A stretch of DNA of 51,881 bases from Eubacterium sp. CAG:251 (lineage in GTDB: Bacteria > Bacillota > Clostridia > Oscillospirales > Acutalibacteraceae), in contig FR889161.1 of assembly GCA_000436835.1 (NCBI GenBank), positions 1 to 51,881 of the forward strand. The letters are read 5' to 3'. Made by a program: the position numbers and the translations under genes. Positions 43,069-50,895 of this stretch are shown here, in pieces; the first letter of the stretch is position 1, and each line of letters starts with the position of its first letter. The notes beneath the pieces are model-generated. The model ran no database searches, was not told the DNA's origin, and worked only from the letters and a program-made list of their open reading frames with translations.

Positions 43069-43995
43069 ATGAGACATTTGCTTGACACAACAGATTTATC
43101 GCTTGAAGAAGTAGACGGCATTATCTCTACTGCGATAGATATTATTAATAATAAAGAAAAATATGCTCACGTTTGTGATGGAAAGAAACTTGCTACACTG
43201 TTTTTTGAGCCGTCAACAAGAACACGTCTTTCGTTTGAGGCTGCTATGATGGAACTCGGCGGCAATGTTTTGGGATTCAGCGAGGCGGCAAGTTCATCTG
43301 CATCAAAGGGTGAAACGGTTGAGGATACTGTCAGAATGGTATCCTGTTATGCCGATATTATTGCAATGCGCCACCCTCTTGAAGGTGCACCGAGAGTAGC
43401 AAGCTTTAAAAGCGGCGTACCTATTATTAATGCAGGTGACGGCGGTCATTCTCACCCGACTCAAACTCTTGCCGACCTCTTAACTATTTTCAGAGAAAAG
43501 GGCAGGCTTGATAATATGACAGTAGGTCTTTGCGGTGACCTTAAGTTCGGCAGAACCGTTCATTCTCTTATCAAAGCTATGACAAGATATAAGAATGTTA
43601 AATTCGTTCTTATTGCCCCTAAAGAACTTGCACTTCCTGATTATATTAAGACGGATATTCTCGATAAATCAGGCAGTGAATATAAAGAGGTTGAAACTAT
43701 GGAGGAGGCTATGCCGGAGCTTGACGTGCTTTATATGACTCGTGTTCAGCGTGAACGTTTCTTCTCCGAAGATGAATATCTTAAAGTTAAGGACTCATTT
43801 ATTCTTGACCTTGACAAGCTTAAAACGGCTAAAGAGGATTTGACAATTATGCACCCTCTTCCGAGAGTTAATGAAATCGCAACAGAGGTTGACGATGACC
43901 CAAGGGCTAAATATTTTGTTCAAGCGCTCAACGGCAAGTATGTAAGAATGGCGCTTATTAAAACTCTTCTTGAATGGGCAGGTACAATCAAATGA
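43069..43995 (+). CDS. pyrB: Aspartate carbamoyltransferase catalytic subunit
   Basis: Joins carbamoyl phosphate and aspartate, the committed step. The 308-residue protein has the carbamoyl phosphate loop FFEPSTRTRLSFEAAM, the Lys loop SSASKGETVEDT, and MHPLPRVNEIATEVDDDPRA. It overlaps pyrI (ATGA), so a 1:1 catalytic-regulatory complex is expected. Confidence 0.96.
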   Translation: MRHLLDTTDLSLEEVDGIISTAIDIINNKEKYAHVCDGKKLATLFFEPSTRTRLSFEAAMMELGGNVLGFSEAASSSASKGETVEDTVRMVSCYADIIAMRHPLEGAPRVASFKSGVPIINAGDGGHSHPTQTLADLLTIFREKGRLDNMTVGLCGDLKFGRTVHSLIKAMTRYKNVKFVLIAPKELALPDYIKTDILDKSGSEYKEVETMEEAMPELDVLYMTRVQRERFFSEDEYLKVKDSFILDLDKLKTAKEDLTIMHPLPRVNEIATEVDDDPRAKYFVQALNGKYVRMALIKTLLEWAGTIK

Positions 43996-44402
43996 AAATT
44001 GATGAAATAGAAAACGGTATTGTTTTTGACCATATTGCGGCAGGAAAAGGTATGGAGGTTTATAATACACTCCGTCTTGATAAGCTTAAATGTCAGGTCG
44101 CTATTATTCAAAACGCAAAAAGCGAAAAAATGGGTGCAAAGGATATAATTAAGATTAATGAACTTATTGATATCAATCTTGATGTGCTTTGCTATATTGA
44201 TAAAAATATTACCGTTAATGTAATCAAAAACGGTAAAAGCGTTGAGAAAAAAACTCTTTCGCTTCCAAAAACTCTTACAAATGTTATAAAATGTTCAAAC
44301 CCTCGTTGCATTTGCAATAATGAGGATATTGACCATATCTTTACTCTTACCGACGATATCGGAACATATCGTTGCCTTTATTGTGAAACAAAGGCAAAAT
44401 AA
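43992..44402 (+). CDS. pyrI: Aspartate carbamoyltransferase regulatory subunit
   Basis: Allosteric subunit that binds nucleotides (CTP, ATP in E. coli) and joins PyrB trimers. The ATG at 43992 overlaps the pyrB stop and gives 136 residues beginning MKIDEIENGIVFDHI; a frame opening at 43974 lies inside pyrB. The four zinc cysteines are in CSNPRC and RCLYC, spaced as in E. coli PyrI. It closes the operon; no terminator hairpin is evident before the next promoter. Confidence 0.95.
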   Translation: MKIDEIENGIVFDHIAAGKGMEVYNTLRLDKLKCQVAIIQNAKSEKMGAKDIIKINELIDINLDVLCYIDKNITVNVIKNGKSVEKKTLSLPKTLTNVIKCSNPRCICNNEDIDHIFTLTDDIGTYRCLYCETKAK

Positions 44403-44409
44403 TATTTAG

Positions 44410-44438
44410 TTGACAATTGTATTTTTTTATATTATAAT
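44410..44438 (+). promoter_or_regulatory. Consensus promoter of the oadB leader
   Basis: TTGACA (44410-44415) and TATAAT (44433-44438) with a 17-base spacer, a full consensus match. It starts eight bases after pyrI and drives a leader of about 165 bases. Confidence 0.92.
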
Positions 44439-44447
44439 CTTCTCGAA

Positions 44448-44532
44448 AAAAGGGAGTAGTTAGCATTTGCTTTTTGCAAATGTTGCATAGGTCGTCATGA
44501 CGGGAAACCCGGTCTGTGCATTGCTGAACATT
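44448..44532 (+). promoter_or_regulatory. Candidate cation riboswitch aptamer, yybP-ykoY-like
   Basis: The order of parts fits the yybP-ykoY (manganese) aptamer as I remember it. AAAGGGAGTAG ends at 44459. Hairpin P2 is CATTTGC/GCAAATG (44464-44482). P3 opens with GCATAG (44485-44490) pairing with CTGTGC (44514-44519). P3 contains the internal-loop sequence GTCGTCA and is capped by CGGG-AAA-CCCG. A closing P1 can form between GTTAG (44459-44463) and CTGAAC (44524-44529). The downstream gene is a sodium pump subunit, so the Na+-I (DUF1646) class is the main alternative. Confidence 0.65.
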
Positions 44533-44542
44533 TTTCAGTTAT

Positions 44543-44589
44543 AACGAGACTTTTATCGATTGCGATAAAGGTCTCGTTATTTTTATTTT
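44543..44589 (+). terminator. Riboswitch-linked intrinsic terminator before oadB
   Basis: A 16-bp stem (44543-44558 with 44563-44578, one G-U) has a four-base loop and is followed by ATTTTTATTTT. It sits between the aptamer and the ribosome site, so it is the likely expression platform. A small competing hairpin, CTGAA/TTCAG (44524-44539), overlaps the P1 strand. Confidence 0.85.
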
Positions 44590-44612
44590 CAATTTAATTT
44601 AAGGAGAAAAAT

Positions 44613-45767
44613 ATGGAAACACTACTTTTAAAAGTATCTGTTTTGCAGGAATTTGCTAATTTGTTTTCCAATATAGGCGAAACAAAATGGCAAATGGTGC
44701 TTATGTGGGCAGTCGGCGGGCTTCTCATTTATCTTGCAATCGCAAAACAGATGGAACCGACACTTCTTTTACCAATGGGCTTTGGCACTATTTTGGTAAA
44801 CCTTCCTTGGTCAGGCGCAATTACTCAACCCGGTGCTGAGGCAGGGCCTATCAGTGTGCTTTATGATTCAGGTATAGCAAATGAGCTTTTCCCGCTTTTG
44901 CTGTTTATAGGTATCGGCGCAATGATTGATTTCGGCCCGCTTCTTAAAAATCCGTGGCTTATGCTCTTCGGTGCTGCTGCTCAGTTCGGTATTTTCTTTA
45001 CCTTCTTTGTAGCAAGCTTCTTCTTTGACGTAAACGATGCCGCTTCTATCGCTATTATCGGTGCTGCCGACGGCCCTACGTCAATTTTCGTTGCAAACGA
45101 ACTCGGCTCTAAGTATATCGGCGCAATTATGGTTGCCGCATATTCCTATATGGCTCTCGTTCCTATTGTTCAGCCGCCTGTTATTAAGGCTGTTACATCT
45201 AAAAAAGAACGTTTAATCAGAATGAAATATAACCCTGGCGACGTTTCTAAGACTACTAAAATTCTTTTCCCAATCGTTGTTACGGTTATCGCAGGTCTTG
45301 TGGCTCCTAAGTCGGTAGCTCTTGTTGGCTTCCTTATGTTTGGTAACCTTATCAGAGAATGCGGTGTTCTTAATAATCTTTCAGAAACTGCTCAAAATTC
45401 ATTTGCTAATATAATTACAATTCTTCTCGGTATCACCGTAGCAGGTCAGATGCACTATAAAGAGTTTGTTCAACCGGCAACTCTTCTTATTCTCGGTCTT
45501 GGCCTTGTTGCATTCGTATTTGATACTATCGGCGGCGTTGTTTTTGCGAAGTTCCTCAATCTTTTCTTACCAAAGGATAAGAAAATCAATCCTATGATTG
45601 GTGCGGCAGGTATTTCGGCATTCCCAATGAGCGGCCGTGTTGTAAACCAAATGGGACTTAAAGAAGATAATCAAAACTTCCTTCTTATGCAGTCAATTTC
45701 AGTAAATGTTTCAGGTCAGATTGCTTCCGTTATCGCAGGCGGTCTTATCCTGACACTTGTATCTTGA
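44613..45767 (+). CDS. oadB: Sodium-pumping decarboxylase beta subunit
   Basis: Membrane subunit that couples decarboxylation of a carboxybiotin to export of sodium. The 384-residue protein has about ten hydrophobic segments. The conserved IIGAADGPTSIFVANELGSK holds the Asp essential in OadB. MSGRVVNQMGLKEDNQNFLL and the Ser/Asn-containing SISVNVSGQIASVIAGG follow. AAGGAG precedes the ATG. An OadG-like gene follows after 14 bases. No alpha (carboxyltransferase) or biotin carrier gene is nearby, so the substrate (oxaloacetate, methylmalonyl-CoA or glutaconyl-CoA) is not decided here. Confidence 0.94.
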   Translation: METLLLKVSVLQEFANLFSNIGETKWQMVLMWAVGGLLIYLAIAKQMEPTLLLPMGFGTILVNLPWSGAITQPGAEAGPISVLYDSGIANELFPLLLFIGIGAMIDFGPLLKNPWLMLFGAAAQFGIFFTFFVASFFFDVNDAASIAIIGAADGPTSIFVANELGSKYIGAIMVAAYSYMALVPIVQPPVIKAVTSKKERLIRMKYNPGDVSKTTKILFPIVVTVIAGLVAPKSVALVGFLMFGNLIRECGVLNNLSETAQNSFANIITILLGITVAGQMHYKEFVQPATLLILGLGLVAFVFDTIGGVVFAKFLNLFLPKDKKINPMIGAAGISAFPMSGRVVNQMGLKEDNQNFLLMQSISVNVSGQIASVIAGGLILTLVS

Positions 45768-45781
45768 TAGGAGGGTAATAT

Positions 45782-45979
45782 ATGTATAATTTAGCAGTAA
45801 CCCTTATGGCGTTTTTGATGAAAGTTACAATTTATGCAGATAGCTGGAAAACGTCACTTCCCGTTGTGCTTTTCGGTATGCTCGGTATCTTCATTGTAAT
45901 CGGCGTTGTAGTTCTTGTGACATACCTTCTCAATAAGCTCACAAGCACAAAGAAGAAAAAAGATAAGGACGAAAAATAA
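45782..45979 (+). CDS. OadG-like small membrane subunit
   Basis: A 65-residue protein with one strong membrane helix (about 25-50, LPVVLFGMLGIFIVIGVVVL) and a Lys/Asp-rich C-terminal tail. This is the form of OadG, the gamma subunit that anchors the complex; the Gly-Met in the helix is typical. An N-terminal hydrophobic stretch (3-18) could be a second helix. GGAGGG lies upstream. The call rests on size, topology and the oadB neighbour. Confidence 0.8.
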   Translation: MYNLAVTLMAFLMKVTIYADSWKTSLPVVLFGMLGIFIVIGVVVLVTYLLNKLTSTKKKKDKDEK

Positions 45980-45985
45980 AATTTT

Positions 45986-46020
45986 AGGGATATCACACTA
46001 AAAATGTGATATCCCTTTTT
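45986..46020. terminator. Terminator between oadB-oadG and the minus-strand mtaD
   Basis: A 12-bp perfect stem (45986-45997 with 46005-46016), seven-base loop, then a T run on the plus strand. On the minus strand TTTT-rich sequence also follows. Confidence 0.9.
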
Positions 46021-46030
46021 TATGTCCTTA

Positions 46031-47290
46031 TTATTTCAATCTGTTTGTTACTTCTTGCGCATTGAAATATATTTCTTCCTTATCAATATTCACAAATTCG
46101 CCGTTTTCATAAAGTATTTTGCCGTTTATCACAGTCATTTTAACGTCGTCCTTTGAGCCTGAATAAACAAGATTTTTAGTGATGTTGTTAATCGGCTGCA
46201 TATTCGGTCTGTTAAGGTCAATAACCGTTAAATCGGCAAGCTTGCCCTCGGCAATGCAGTCGCAATTATCAAGCCCCATACATCTTGCCGAGCCGACCGT
46301 TGCTGCCTTGAGTATCTCGTTTGCGTCCATAGCCGCCGCATCGTTGTGCTTTAGCTTTTGCAAAATGCTGATAAGATACATTTCTCTAAACATATCAAGC
46401 GCATTGTTTGAGCTTGGACCGTCTGTACCGACTGCAAGGTTAAGCCCCAAATTGCTCATTTTTTGAACGTCGGCAATGCCTGAGGCAAGCTTTGCATTTG
46501 AGCCTGCATTGATAACTGCCCATAGCCCACGTTTTTTATAAATTTGCATATCGTTGTCGCTGAGCCATACACTGTGGTAGCCACCGCCGCCGTAGTTCCA
46601 TAAGCCCAATTCCTCAAAAAGCTCCGTCGGAGTTTTGCCGTATCTTTCAATGCAACCCTCAACCTCGCTTTTTGTTTCGCTTGAATGGGTAAATACAGGC
46701 GCTTTGTATTTTTGTGCAAGCTCGCTTATGCCTTCAAGAATTTCTCTTTTGGTGGTATATTCAGCGTGAAAGCCTAATTTGTAGCTGATAAGTTCGTTGT
46801 AATTATTATAGGTATTGTAGTATTCTTCAAGCTTTTCAACAGACTCTTTGAAATTGTTTACCGCACCGCACATAACCGTTCTGAAACCGAAATCAACGCT
46901 TGCTTTTGCCATGCTTTCGGGGAAATAATACATATCAAAGCAGGCGCTTGTTCCGCTTGTTAAATATTCAAGAAATGCGAGTTTTGAAAGTTTATAGATA
47001 TCCTCACTTTCAAGCTTTGCCTCAATAGGGAATATCTTGTCATTAAGCCATTTATCAAGCGGCAAATCGTCGCTGAAGCTTCTGCCAAAGGTCATTGCGC
47101 TGTGAGTGTGTGCATTCTTAAAGGTAGGCATTAAAAGATTACCGTTTAAATTGATTTCTCTTTCAAATTTTTCTACGTCTTTTTTAGGACCGACATAGAC
47201 TATTTTGTTTGCGTCAATCCAAACCTCGTCATTTGTTATATCAAAATTGCCGTTTAATGCCAATACCTTGCCGCCGAAAAATCTAATCAT
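46031..47290 (-). CDS. mtaD: Adenosine-type deaminase, MtaD/SAH deaminase family
   Basis: A 419-residue amidohydrolase that removes the amino group from 5'-methylthioadenosine, S-adenosylhomocysteine or 5'-deoxyadenosine. Metal ligands are in NAHTHSAMTFGR, LGFHAEYTT, FTHSSETKSEVE and AVGTDGPSSNNALD. The length and N-terminal beta domain are standard. It overlaps the end of mtnA by four bases, so the two should act in one pathway: salvage of thio- or deoxy-adenosine from SAM-using enzymes. Which nucleoside is preferred cannot be told. Confidence 0.9.
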   Translation of the reverse strand: MIRFFGGKVLALNGNFDITNDEVWIDANKIVYVGPKKDVEKFEREINLNGNLLMPTFKNAHTHSAMTFGRSFSDDLPLDKWLNDKIFPIEAKLESEDIYKLSKLAFLEYLTSGTSACFDMYYFPESMAKASVDFGFRTVMCGAVNNFKESVEKLEEYYNTYNNYNELISYKLGFHAEYTTKREILEGISELAQKYKAPVFTHSSETKSEVEGCIERYGKTPTELFEELGLWNYGGGGYHSVWLSDNDMQIYKKRGLWAVINAGSNAKLASGIADVQKMSNLGLNLAVGTDGPSSNNALDMFREMYLISILQKLKHNDAAAMDANEILKAATVGSARCMGLDNCDCIAEGKLADLTVIDLNRPNMQPINNITKNLVYSGSKDDVKMTVINGKILYENGEFVNIDKEEIYFNAQEVTNRLK

Positions 47291-48264
47291 TTAAGTAACT
47301 CCTTTAAGCTTTTGTCATAAGGCGCTTTTGCAATTCCTTTGTCCGTAATTATCGCCGTGATAAGCGAATTGTCAGTCACGTCAAATGCAGGATTTAAGCA
47401 TTTTGTTTCTTCAAGCGCAGTCGGCTTTTCAAAATATTTTTTCTTAATCTCGTCGCCGTCACGCATTTCTATTTTAATGTCGTCGCCTGTTTTGCAGTCA
47501 AAGTCAACGGTCGAATAAGGCCCTAAAACATAAAAGGGGATGCCGTAATATTTTGCAAGCACGGCAACTGAACTTGTACCTATTTTGTTTGCGACGTCGC
47601 CGTTTGCCGCAACCCTGTCACAGCCGACAAGCGCAGCGTTAATAAGCCCCTTTTTCATTACAAAGCCTGACATATTGTCGCATATAACGGTTACGTCAAT
47701 TCCTGCTTTTTCAAGTTCATAAGATGTCAGCCTTGCACCCTGCAAAAGCGGTCTTGTTTCGTCGGAATAAACCTTGAAATTATAACCCTTTTCCTTGCCT
47801 AAAATCAGCGGACCCAATCCCGTTCCGTATTTGCTTGTTGCAAGCTCTCCTGCGTTGCAATGTGTAAGTATTGTGTCGCCGTCATTTAATAATGATAAGC
47901 CGTATTCGCTTATCCTTTTGCACATTTCTATGTCCTCTTTGTGAATGGCAATCGCCTCGTCTAAAAGATTTTTACCGCTTTCATAAGCCTTGACAATTCT
48001 TGCCGTTGCCCAGCTTAAATTAACAGCGGTGGGGCGGGAGGAGTCGAGATATTTTTTTAGCGCATATATATCATTATTTTTAGAAAAAAGCGCCATGCAA
48101 TATCCCGCAAATATCCCGATTGCCGGTGCTCCTCTTACTGCCAAATCTTTAATAGCGTCAAAGGCCTGCTCTTTATTTTTAATTTCTATCCACTTTTCCT
48201 CGTTAGGTAAAAGTCTTTGGTCGAGTATACAAAGTTTATCGTCTTTATATTGCAAATTTTCCAT
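47287..48264 (-). CDS. mtnA: Methylthioribose-1-phosphate isomerase
   Basis: Converts 5-methylthioribose 1-phosphate, or the 5-deoxyribose analogue, to the ribulose form. The 325-residue protein shows the catalytic Cys in ILTHCNAGELATSKYGTGL, the Asp in VGCDRVAANGDVANKIGT, and AVRGAPAIGIFAGY. The ATG follows AAAGGAA. A phosphorylase and an aldolase or dehydratase would be needed for a full pathway and are not in the window. Confidence 0.93.
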   Translation of the reverse strand: MENLQYKDDKLCILDQRLLPNEEKWIEIKNKEQAFDAIKDLAVRGAPAIGIFAGYCMALFSKNNDIYALKKYLDSSRPTAVNLSWATARIVKAYESGKNLLDEAIAIHKEDIEMCKRISEYGLSLLNDGDTILTHCNAGELATSKYGTGLGPLILGKEKGYNFKVYSDETRPLLQGARLTSYELEKAGIDVTVICDNMSGFVMKKGLINAALVGCDRVAANGDVANKIGTSSVAVLAKYYGIPFYVLGPYSTVDFDCKTGDDIKIEMRDGDEIKKKYFEKPTALEETKCLNPAFDVTDNSLITAIITDKGIAKAPYDKSLKELLK

Positions 48265-48297
48265 ATTAAAAGTTCCTTTGCTGTTATTATATTAATT

Positions 48298-48326
48298 ATT
48301 ATAATGTTTTTTATCTTTTAAATCAA
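48298..48326 (-). promoter_or_regulatory. Promoter of mtnA-mtaD
   Basis: On the minus strand TTGATT (48326-48321) and TATAAT (48303-48298) have a 17-base spacer. It is back to back with the promoter for the BMP gene. Confidence 0.8.
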
Positions 48327-48334
48327 TATTGCTA

Positions 48335-48363
48335 TTGCATTATTTGGATATATTTGTTATTAT
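48335..48363 (+). promoter_or_regulatory. Promoter of the BMP lipoprotein gene
   Basis: TTGCAT (48335-48340) and TATTAT (48358-48363) have a 17-base spacer. The -35 boxes of this and the divergent mtnA promoter are only eight bases apart, so one regulator could control both. Confidence 0.75.
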
Positions 48364-48398
48364 ATTTAGGAACATTTTTTCTTTTTTGGAGGAAAGCT

Positions 48399-50282
48399 AT
48401 GAAAAAGGCAATTTCGGTGCTTCTTTGCATTGTCCTTGTTGTAAGCGGAGTTTTCGCTATGGCAGGTTGTACTAAGCAAAAGCAAATAACTAACGATATT
48501 GTTCTTATTACCGACGGCGGCGCCGTTAATGATAAGGGCTATAATCAAAGCGCATGGGACGGTGTTAATTCCTATGCAAACGATAGTAAAATGAGCGCTC
48601 GCTATTATCAGCCTGTTCTTGATGAAAACGGTGAACTTACAAGCGATAATGTTGAAAAATATGTTAAACTTGCACAGGATAACGGCGCTAAATATATCGT
48701 TTTCCCCGGTGAAAAATTTGAGGTTATTGCATATGAAATTGCAAGCTCATTCCCTGAACTTAATTTTGTTTTGGTTGACGGAATTCCTCATTCCGAAAGT
48801 GATAAGACTGACCGTTATATTTCTAATGTAATGTGTGTTACGTTTGATAATCTTCAAAGCGGCTATCTCGCAGGCTATATTGCTGTTAAAAACGGCAATA
48901 CAAAGCTCGGCTATTTCGGTCAGTATAACAGCGATGATTCTGCTAATTACGGTGCAGGCTTTGCTCAAGGTGCGGCTGCAGCGGCTAATGAACTCGGTGT
49001 TCCGGTTACTCTTGATTGGGCTGATTACGATTCACCGCTTCTTAACTATAACTACGGCTTTACACTTACCGCTTGCTATAAGAAAGCAAGTGAAGTTAAA
49101 AATAAAGAAGTTTTCACCGTTAAGGTTGAAAACGGTATCGGAAGCGGTACATATAAAGAAGGCTCTAACGTAACCGTTACCGCTGACCCTGCTCCTAAGG
49201 GAAAGGTTTTTGATAAGTGGATTACCAAGAGCAATACAGACGGTGTTAAAGATAAAAAGGTTAATATTTCATCTAAGACTAAATCGTCAATGAATCTTCT
49301 TGTTGAAAAATGTGATTGCACAATTACAGCTACATATAAGGATGCAGAGGGCGCTCAGTATGACGTTCAGGTGCTTGGCGCAGACGGCAAGAGCGTATAT
49401 TCTCAGCAGTATGTTTCTGAAAATACAAGCGTTGACATTACTGCTCCTGCTCCTACTACACCTTATACAGTATTTGACCATTGGGAAACAGATGACAAAG
49501 ACGCTGTTGAGGACGTTAATTCTAGATCAACTAAGGTTAATGTAACAAATAAGGACGTTAAGCTTGTCCCTGTATATAAACAAAGTGAAACTCCTACCTT
49601 TGAAGTTAAAGTTGTAACAGGTGAGGGCGGAAACGGCGAATCAACAGGTGACGGTTACTATGTTGAGGGTGATAAGGTCGAGCTTAGTGCGGCTGTTCCT
49701 AAAGAGGGTTATATGTTCTCTCATTGGGAAAATAAAGACTCCTACGACGTAGGTGCAGGCATTGCTATTGAAAACGAATATTATTGGAATACATCATTTG
49801 ATATGGTTGACCGCTATGCTTCAATTCCTGAAAAAATGTTTGACGAGGGTGTAACTCTTGTATTTGCAGGCGGCAATGATAAGGAAGAATCGGCTTATAC
49901 GGCTAAGTATAAGTTTGATGCAAGCCCAAGCGTTGTTGCGGCAGGAGCATCTCACGATGACCAGGCTTACGCTGTAGTTAAAAATTACAGCGAGGCTGTT
50001 CAGGATTGCCTTAAGGATTTCAACGGCGGTACTGTTATTGCGGCTAACTGCTCAACAGACGGCATTTATGTTGACGGTCTTGCAGACGGCACAGATGAGG
50101 AAAAAGCAATTAAGGAAAGTGTTGATAATGTTTATAAAGCACTTGCAAACGGCAAAATCACACCGTCACGTTGTGAGGGCGGCGCAGGCTATGAATTTTG
50201 TAAATCGTTTAGTGAGAAAAAACTTTCAAACTGCTTCACTCTTAACGGCTGGTTTGTAGACGCAACAACTACTGCTAAATAA
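48399..50282 (+). CDS. BMP/PnrA-family lipoprotein interrupted by repeat domains
   Basis: A 627-residue surface lipoprotein; typical BMP nucleoside-binding proteins are about 350-380. The start at 48399 follows GGAGG; the frame opens earlier without a site. A lipoprotein signal ends in AMAGC (Cys24). Residues 30-230 form the first lobe: ITDGGAVNDKGYNQSAWDG, YIVFPGEKFEVIAYE, GYLAGYIAVKNGNTKLGYFG. About 236-460 is inserted: three units like InlB-B/Listeria-Bacteroides repeats, with VFDKWITK, VFDHWETD and MFSHWENK. The second lobe resumes at SFDMVDRYASIPEKMFDEG. The rest of the BMP fold runs to the end. No ABC ATPase or permease genes follow. Nucleoside binding is inferred from the family and the divergent salvage genes. 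Confidence 0.85.
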   Translation: MKKAISVLLCIVLVVSGVFAMAGCTKQKQITNDIVLITDGGAVNDKGYNQSAWDGVNSYANDSKMSARYYQPVLDENGELTSDNVEKYVKLAQDNGAKYIVFPGEKFEVIAYEIASSFPELNFVLVDGIPHSESDKTDRYISNVMCVTFDNLQSGYLAGYIAVKNGNTKLGYFGQYNSDDSANYGAGFAQGAAAAANELGVPVTLDWADYDSPLLNYNYGFTLTACYKKASEVKNKEVFTVKVENGIGSGTYKEGSNVTVTADPAPKGKVFDKWITKSNTDGVKDKKVNISSKTKSSMNLLVEKCDCTITATYKDAEGAQYDVQVLGADGKSVYSQQYVSENTSVDITAPAPTTPYTVFDHWETDDKDAVEDVNSRSTKVNVTNKDVKLVPVYKQSETPTFEVKVVTGEGGNGESTGDGYYVEGDKVELSAAVPKEGYMFSHWENKDSYDVGAGIAIENEYYWNTSFDMVDRYASIPEKMFDEGVTLVFAGGNDKEESAYTAKYKFDASPSVVAAGASHDDQAYAVVKNYSEAVQDCLKDFNGGTVIAANCSTDGIYVDGLADGTDEEKAIKESVDNVYKALANGKITPSRCEGGAGYEFCKSFSEKKLSNCFTLNGWFVDATTTAK

Positions 50283-50300
50283 TTTCATTGTTTTAATTTT

Positions 50301-50330
50301 AAAAGGTCGGATTTTCCGACCTTTTATTTT
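50301..50330 (+). terminator. Terminator after the BMP gene
   Basis: AAAAGGTCGG (50301-50310) pairs with CCGACCTTTT (50316-50325), followed by ATTTTTG. Confidence 0.9.
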
Positions 50331-50406
50331 TGCTTATTTTTACTTTTTCATTTTTTGTGACCTTATAAGGCTTTGAATCGTGTTATGTGTGAAAGGGGGA
50401 ATAGGC

Positions 50407-50895
50407 TTGGATAAAGAAAAAGAAAACGAGTTTAACACGGCTTACGATTTGTATGCCGATATGCTCTATAAAATTGCCTACTTACATACAGCAGATAAAG
50501 ATGAGAGCGAGGATGTTTTGCAAGAGGTTTTCATTAAACTGTTGTATAAAAGCCCCTCTTTTAAGGACAGCGAACATAAAAAAGCGTGGCTTATCAAAAC
50601 AACAACTAATCAGTGCAAGGACTTTTTAAAATCGTCAAGGCGAAAAAATCTGCCGTTAAATGATGAAATTTTGGGTGAAGAGATTTTTGATGATAAAAAG
50701 CTTGACGTGAGAAATAAGCTTTTAAAGCTTGATTCAAAATATAAAACAGTCCTTTACCTCTTTTATTACGAGGATTACACGGTTGAAATGATAGCAAACA
50801 CGCTTTCTCTTTCTAAGTCTAATGTTAAAATGAGGCTTAAAAGGGGCAGAGAACTGTTAAAAAATGAATTGGAGGAATACAGCAATGAAAGATGA
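50407..50895 (+). CDS. ECF-type RNA polymerase sigma factor
   Basis: A 162-residue sigma factor. Region 2 (about 8-75) includes YDLYADMLYKIAYLHTAD and DVLQEVFIKLLY. Region 4 (about 105-158) includes LFYYEDYTVEMIANTLSLSK and NVKMRLKRGRELLK. No regions 1 or 3, as in ECF factors. The TTG at 50407 is chosen because AAAGGGGG lies seven bases upstream; an ATG at 50380 has no site. It overlaps the next gene by 11 bases. Its target promoters are unknown. Confidence 0.92.
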   Translation: MDKEKENEFNTAYDLYADMLYKIAYLHTADKDESEDVLQEVFIKLLYKSPSFKDSEHKKAWLIKTTTNQCKDFLKSSRRKNLPLNDEILGEEIFDDKKLDVRNKLLKLDSKYKTVLYLFYYEDYTVEMIANTLSLSKSNVKMRLKRGRELLKNELEEYSNER

